Positions 61,562 to 64,000 of a stretch of 64,000 bases of DNA are shown here, in pieces. A model generated the notes under the pieces. The model had not been told where the DNA came from. It made no database searches and saw only the letters and a program-made list of their open reading frames with translations. The DNA is taken from positions 39,528 to 103,527 of the forward strand of contig JAGSHN010000030.1 of the NCBI GenBank assembly GCA_029855935.1, read 5' to 3'. Position numbers and translations under genes: made by a program. Numbering within the stretch: position 1 is the stretch's first letter; each line of letters starts with the position of its first letter. The stretch comes from Candidatus Thorarchaeota archaeon. Lineage in GTDB: Archaea; Asgardarchaeota; Thorarchaeia; Thorarchaeales; Thorarchaeaceae.

Positions 61562-64000
61562 ATGAGTCTTGAGGATCTGACCGCAATTCTAGAGCGACTG
61601 GCGACCAACCTTAGGAATACAGGAAGGGCTGCTCTCGTGTTCCTTGGAGTTGCGGCGGTAGTAGCATCTCCATTTCTTGCCCCCATCGGTGCCCTGCAGA
61701 CCGCGATTGAAGGCTATTCCACTATCCGCGACGCTAAGAAGGCCTTGGCGTGGTGGTGGAAACGACGCAAGATCTTGCGACGGCTTCCCGACCGCATTGA
61801 CAACTGGAAGGAGATTTCGAAAGACCAGAAGAAGGCCTTGCAGAAGGCCCTCAAGGCTGTCTTCGCTCTCGACGATGAGTTTGCGCGAGTGATACTCGAG
61901 ACGACAGATGTTGAAGAGGCACTCCTCACGTGGTTCTCGTCAGCAGGCGCGGACAAGAATGTCGCCGAGGCTCTCCGGGACCTCGTGCGGGACGAGATGA
62001 ATCACCTTCTCCTCAACAACCCGGAGCTGCTGGACCATCTACAGTATCAGGAGACAATGGCACTGAAACAGGCCATATCCTCACTGGGCGGTGACCTGGC
62101 TCAGGTACGGGATACGCTCGAACAGGTCAGAAAGATATTCTTGGCCCAGCTCATCGATCAGATTAGGCACAGGGAAAACCTGCGTCAAATAGTCGGTCTG
62201 AAGACGTTCAGAGAGATAGTCAAAGACGACCCCAATAAGGAGCCGGAGCCGTTTCATGACGGGCCACCCACTATGGCAGACTTCGCTGCCAACTTCGTCG
62301 TGCCTCCCAAGAAGATTCTGCGGAAGGTTGCAGGGGCACTTGGCCTTGGGGTCCCGACATTGGGCATCAGGGGCCCTGTAATACCTGACGAGAGATTTGG
62401 GGCTGTCACACTGTTCGGCGAGTCCGGCTCAGGCAAGACCTATCTTGCTCTCACGCTGGCCTACGAGATGGAGCAGTTCGGCTGGCACATATTCTGCCTT
62501 GACCTTGCCACGTTCGAACGGCCGACGGACGGATACACAATCCTTCAGAGGACTGCAGATGTCGTGAAAAAGAGATACCTTGATGCGAGGACCAACTCGA
62601 TGGACGGCCCGCCACGAGTACTGCTCATCATCGAGAACATTCATCTGGCGCCAGAACTTGCCGGCGACTTTCTGTCCACACTCAGGCGCGTGTCCGATGA
62701 CAGCAGCTCTGGAGGACTCGTCCGACTACTGCTCGTTGGACGACCACCTCGGGAAACTCGAAAGCGTGGTGGTCTCACAGATCCCCTTGGCACGGTTATT
62801 GAGCAGTCCGCGCGCGTGGACATGAAGCCGTTCTCAAAGGTCACCGTCGCCAACCTGCTTGCGATAGTGAAGCGCAGACGAAGGGGTATCCGACTCAGCA
62901 CAAGAACATTGATGAAGTACTCCCATCGCGACAACTTTCTCATTGTGTCCGCACTCAGGGCAATTGACAAGAACGGCAGTCTTGACGTACTGACGGATGC
63001 CAGGGTACTGGGGAACAATATGCGAAACTTCTACATCGATCACATAGACGAGCGGTATCGAGACCAGGCCGTGACCGTCCTCTGTGTCGTTGCGGCGTTC
63101 TCCAGTGTCGAGGCTCCCGTGCTACTGGGCTTTGTCAGAGATACCCTAGAGGATACCAACAAGCACGTGGCTGATATCCTGAAGGAACTCACAGACAAGG
63201 GCCTTCTGAGGATGTTCCAGTCTGTGAAGGACAGCTCACGAGTATTCATCGAGTTCTACCACTCCCGCCGCGCGCAGTTGATTCTGAGTACTTGCGAGAG
63301 GACAGATGTCAAGACACTACATATGAAATACCTTGACTACAATCCGCCAGACTTTGCTCGTTTCGCCACAGCCCTCGCGCTATGGGGCGCACACACGGGA
63401 GACAAGCAACTTCTGTCTGAGCTGTTCAATCAAACAATTGAACGGGAGGACTGTGTTGCAGCACTCTGGATCATCGGTGTGAACTTGATGGACACGAATC
63501 TCGAACTGGCAACGAGGACCTTCCGTAGAATCACCGAATTGAGGCCTGAAGATGCGAAAGCGTGGAACAACCTCGGCAATCTGCTCGATGAGCAGAGGGA
63601 ACGATGGAAGGAGGCTGAGGAGGCATGTCGTAGGGCCGTCGAACTGAGACCCGATCTTGCTGGGGCGTGGTACAACCTCGGCCTTCTTCTTGTGAAGCAG
63701 AGGGAACGATGGGACGAGGCCGAGAGGGCATATCGCAGGGCCATCGAACTGAGTCCAGACGACGCTGAGGTGTGGAACAACCTCGGTGTCCTGCTCAAGC
63801 AGATGAAGCGATGGGACGAGGCTGAAGAGGCATATCGCAAGGCCATCGAACTGAGTCCAGACGACGCTGAGGTGTGGAACAACCTCGGCCTTCTGCTCAA
63901 GCAGATGAAGCGATGGGACGAGGCGGAGAAGGCATTCCGCAGGGCCATCAAACTGAGTCCAGACGACGCTGAGGTGTGGAACAACCTCGGTGTCCTGCTC
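61562..64000 (+). CDS. STAND-like NTPase with TPR array, paralogue 4 (runs off window)
   Basis: 813 codons without a stop to the window edge. Begins MSLEDLTAILERLATN, with Walker A GESGSGKT at 286-293, Walker B-like VLLIIENIHLAPE and RLLLVGRPPRE. TPRs start near residue 667, four complete plus the start of a fifth. The last units are near-identical 102-nt DNA repeats (LSPDDAEVWNNLGVLLKQMK), indicating recent repeat expansion. The stretch 63318-63540 is almost identical to paralogue 1, while the region around 62160-62230 (RENLRQIVGLKTFREIVK) is closest to paralogue 2, so the gene is a mosaic. True C-terminus unknown. Confidence 0.88.
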   Translation, partial: MSLEDLTAILERLATNLRNTGRAALVFLGVAAVVASPFLAPIGALQTAIEGYSTIRDAKKALAWWWKRRKILRRLPDRIDNWKEISKDQKKALQKALKAVFALDDEFARVILETTDVEEALLTWFSSAGADKNVAEALRDLVRDEMNHLLLNNPELLDHLQYQETMALKQAISSLGGDLAQVRDTLEQVRKIFLAQLIDQIRHRENLRQIVGLKTFREIVKDDPNKEPEPFHDGPPTMADFAANFVVPPKKILRKVAGALGLGVPTLGIRGPVIPDERFGAVTLFGESGSGKTYLALTLAYEMEQFGWHIFCLDLATFERPTDGYTILQRTADVVKKRYLDARTNSMDGPPRVLLIIENIHLAPELAGDFLSTLRRVSDDSSSGGLVRLLLVGRPPRETRKRGGLTDPLGTVIEQSARVDMKPFSKVTVANLLAIVKRRRRGIRLSTRTLMKYSHRDNFLIVSALRAIDKNGSLDVLTDARVLGNNMRNFYIDHIDERYRDQAVTVLCVVAAFSSVEAPVLLGFVRDTLEDTNKHVADILKELTDKGLLRMFQSVKDSSRVFIEFYHSRRAQLILSTCERTDVKTLHMKYLDYNPPDFARFATALALWGAHTGDKQLLSELFNQTIEREDCVAALWIIGVNLMDTNLELATRTFRRITELRPEDAKAWNNLGNLLDEQRERWKEAEEACRRAVELRPDLAGAWYNLGLLLVKQRERWDEAERAYRRAIELSPDDAEVWNNLGVLLKQMKRWDEAEEAYRKAIELSPDDAEVWNNLGLLLKQMKRWDEAEKAFRRAIKLSPDDAEVWNNLGVLL

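Noticed and set aside
52726..64000. Calling the STAND array a known Avs system
   Set aside because: No nuclease or other recognised Avs effector domain is visible at the N-terminus and the Walker B motif is atypical, so only a general STAND-like label is supported.

Overview
The window looks archaeal. Promoters have TATA-like boxes 25-35 nt before starts, several starts are TTG or GTG behind strong Shine-Dalgarno sequences (one reads GGTGATC), and gene content is archaeal: two heterodisulfide-reductase (Hdr) clusters, a Vhu/Mvh-type [NiFe] hydrogenase, an FrhB-type F420 protein, an Lrp regulator, an RGG-tailed OB-fold SSB and a CRISPR array. A probable UGA-encoded selenocysteine in a split hydrogenase subunit narrows the choice, because known Sec-encoding archaea are Methanococcales, Methanopyrus and Lokiarchaeota-type Asgard lineages. 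With the absence of methanogenesis genes here and a longin-like protein, an Asgard-type anaerobe is my best guess, but the window alone does not prove it.

Layout. 0.26-7.8 kb: a membrane protein, an ArsR repressor with a palindromic operator driving a P1B metal ATPase, a three-gene ABC exporter and sfsA. 8.0-11.2 kb: a longin-like protein and a PAS histidine kinase. 11.4-19.7 kb: a sulfur-flavoured redox block of TusA, DsrE and membrane proteins plus a tight operon dsrE-hdrC-hdrB-hdrA-mvhD-mvhG-like-frhB/wHTH-tusA with no hydrogenase large subunit. 19.9-24.0 kb: Lrp regulator, EutA-like reactivase, TrmO and a membrane histidine kinase. 24.0-27.7 kb: CRISPR leader, 49 repeats and three decayed repeats, with no cas genes in the window. 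27.7-29.1 kb: radical SAM protein and SSB. 29.3-38.0 kb: a five-gene oligopeptide ABC transporter and a DUF3160 protein.

38.7-46.6 kb, minus strand: an Hdr-hydrogenase operon read as hdrC-hdrB-hdrA-hdrA-vhuD-wHTH-vhuG-vhuA-vhuU. The large subunit VhuA ends without its C-terminal Ni-binding motif. That motif lies in a separate 50-codon gene, 22 nt downstream, with an in-frame TGA where the first Ni-ligand cysteine belongs. This is a VhuU-type selenoprotein invisible to standard ORF calling. 46.8-52.4 kb: an HdrA with a GltD-like flavoprotein module inserted in its middle, divergent from a tungsten-type aldehyde ferredoxin oxidoreductase. Together these genes suggest flavin-based electron bifurcation linking H2, F420, NAD(P)H, ferredoxin and disulfide or sulfur carriers.

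52.7-64.0 kb: four tandem paralogues of a large STAND-like P-loop NTPase with C-terminal TPRs (2 to 13 repeats). They have identical N-terminal spacing, mosaic sequence exchange and a conserved 72-nt element before each start. One copy has a decayed tail and one runs off the window. This array is the best candidate for an undescribed surveillance or defence-like system.
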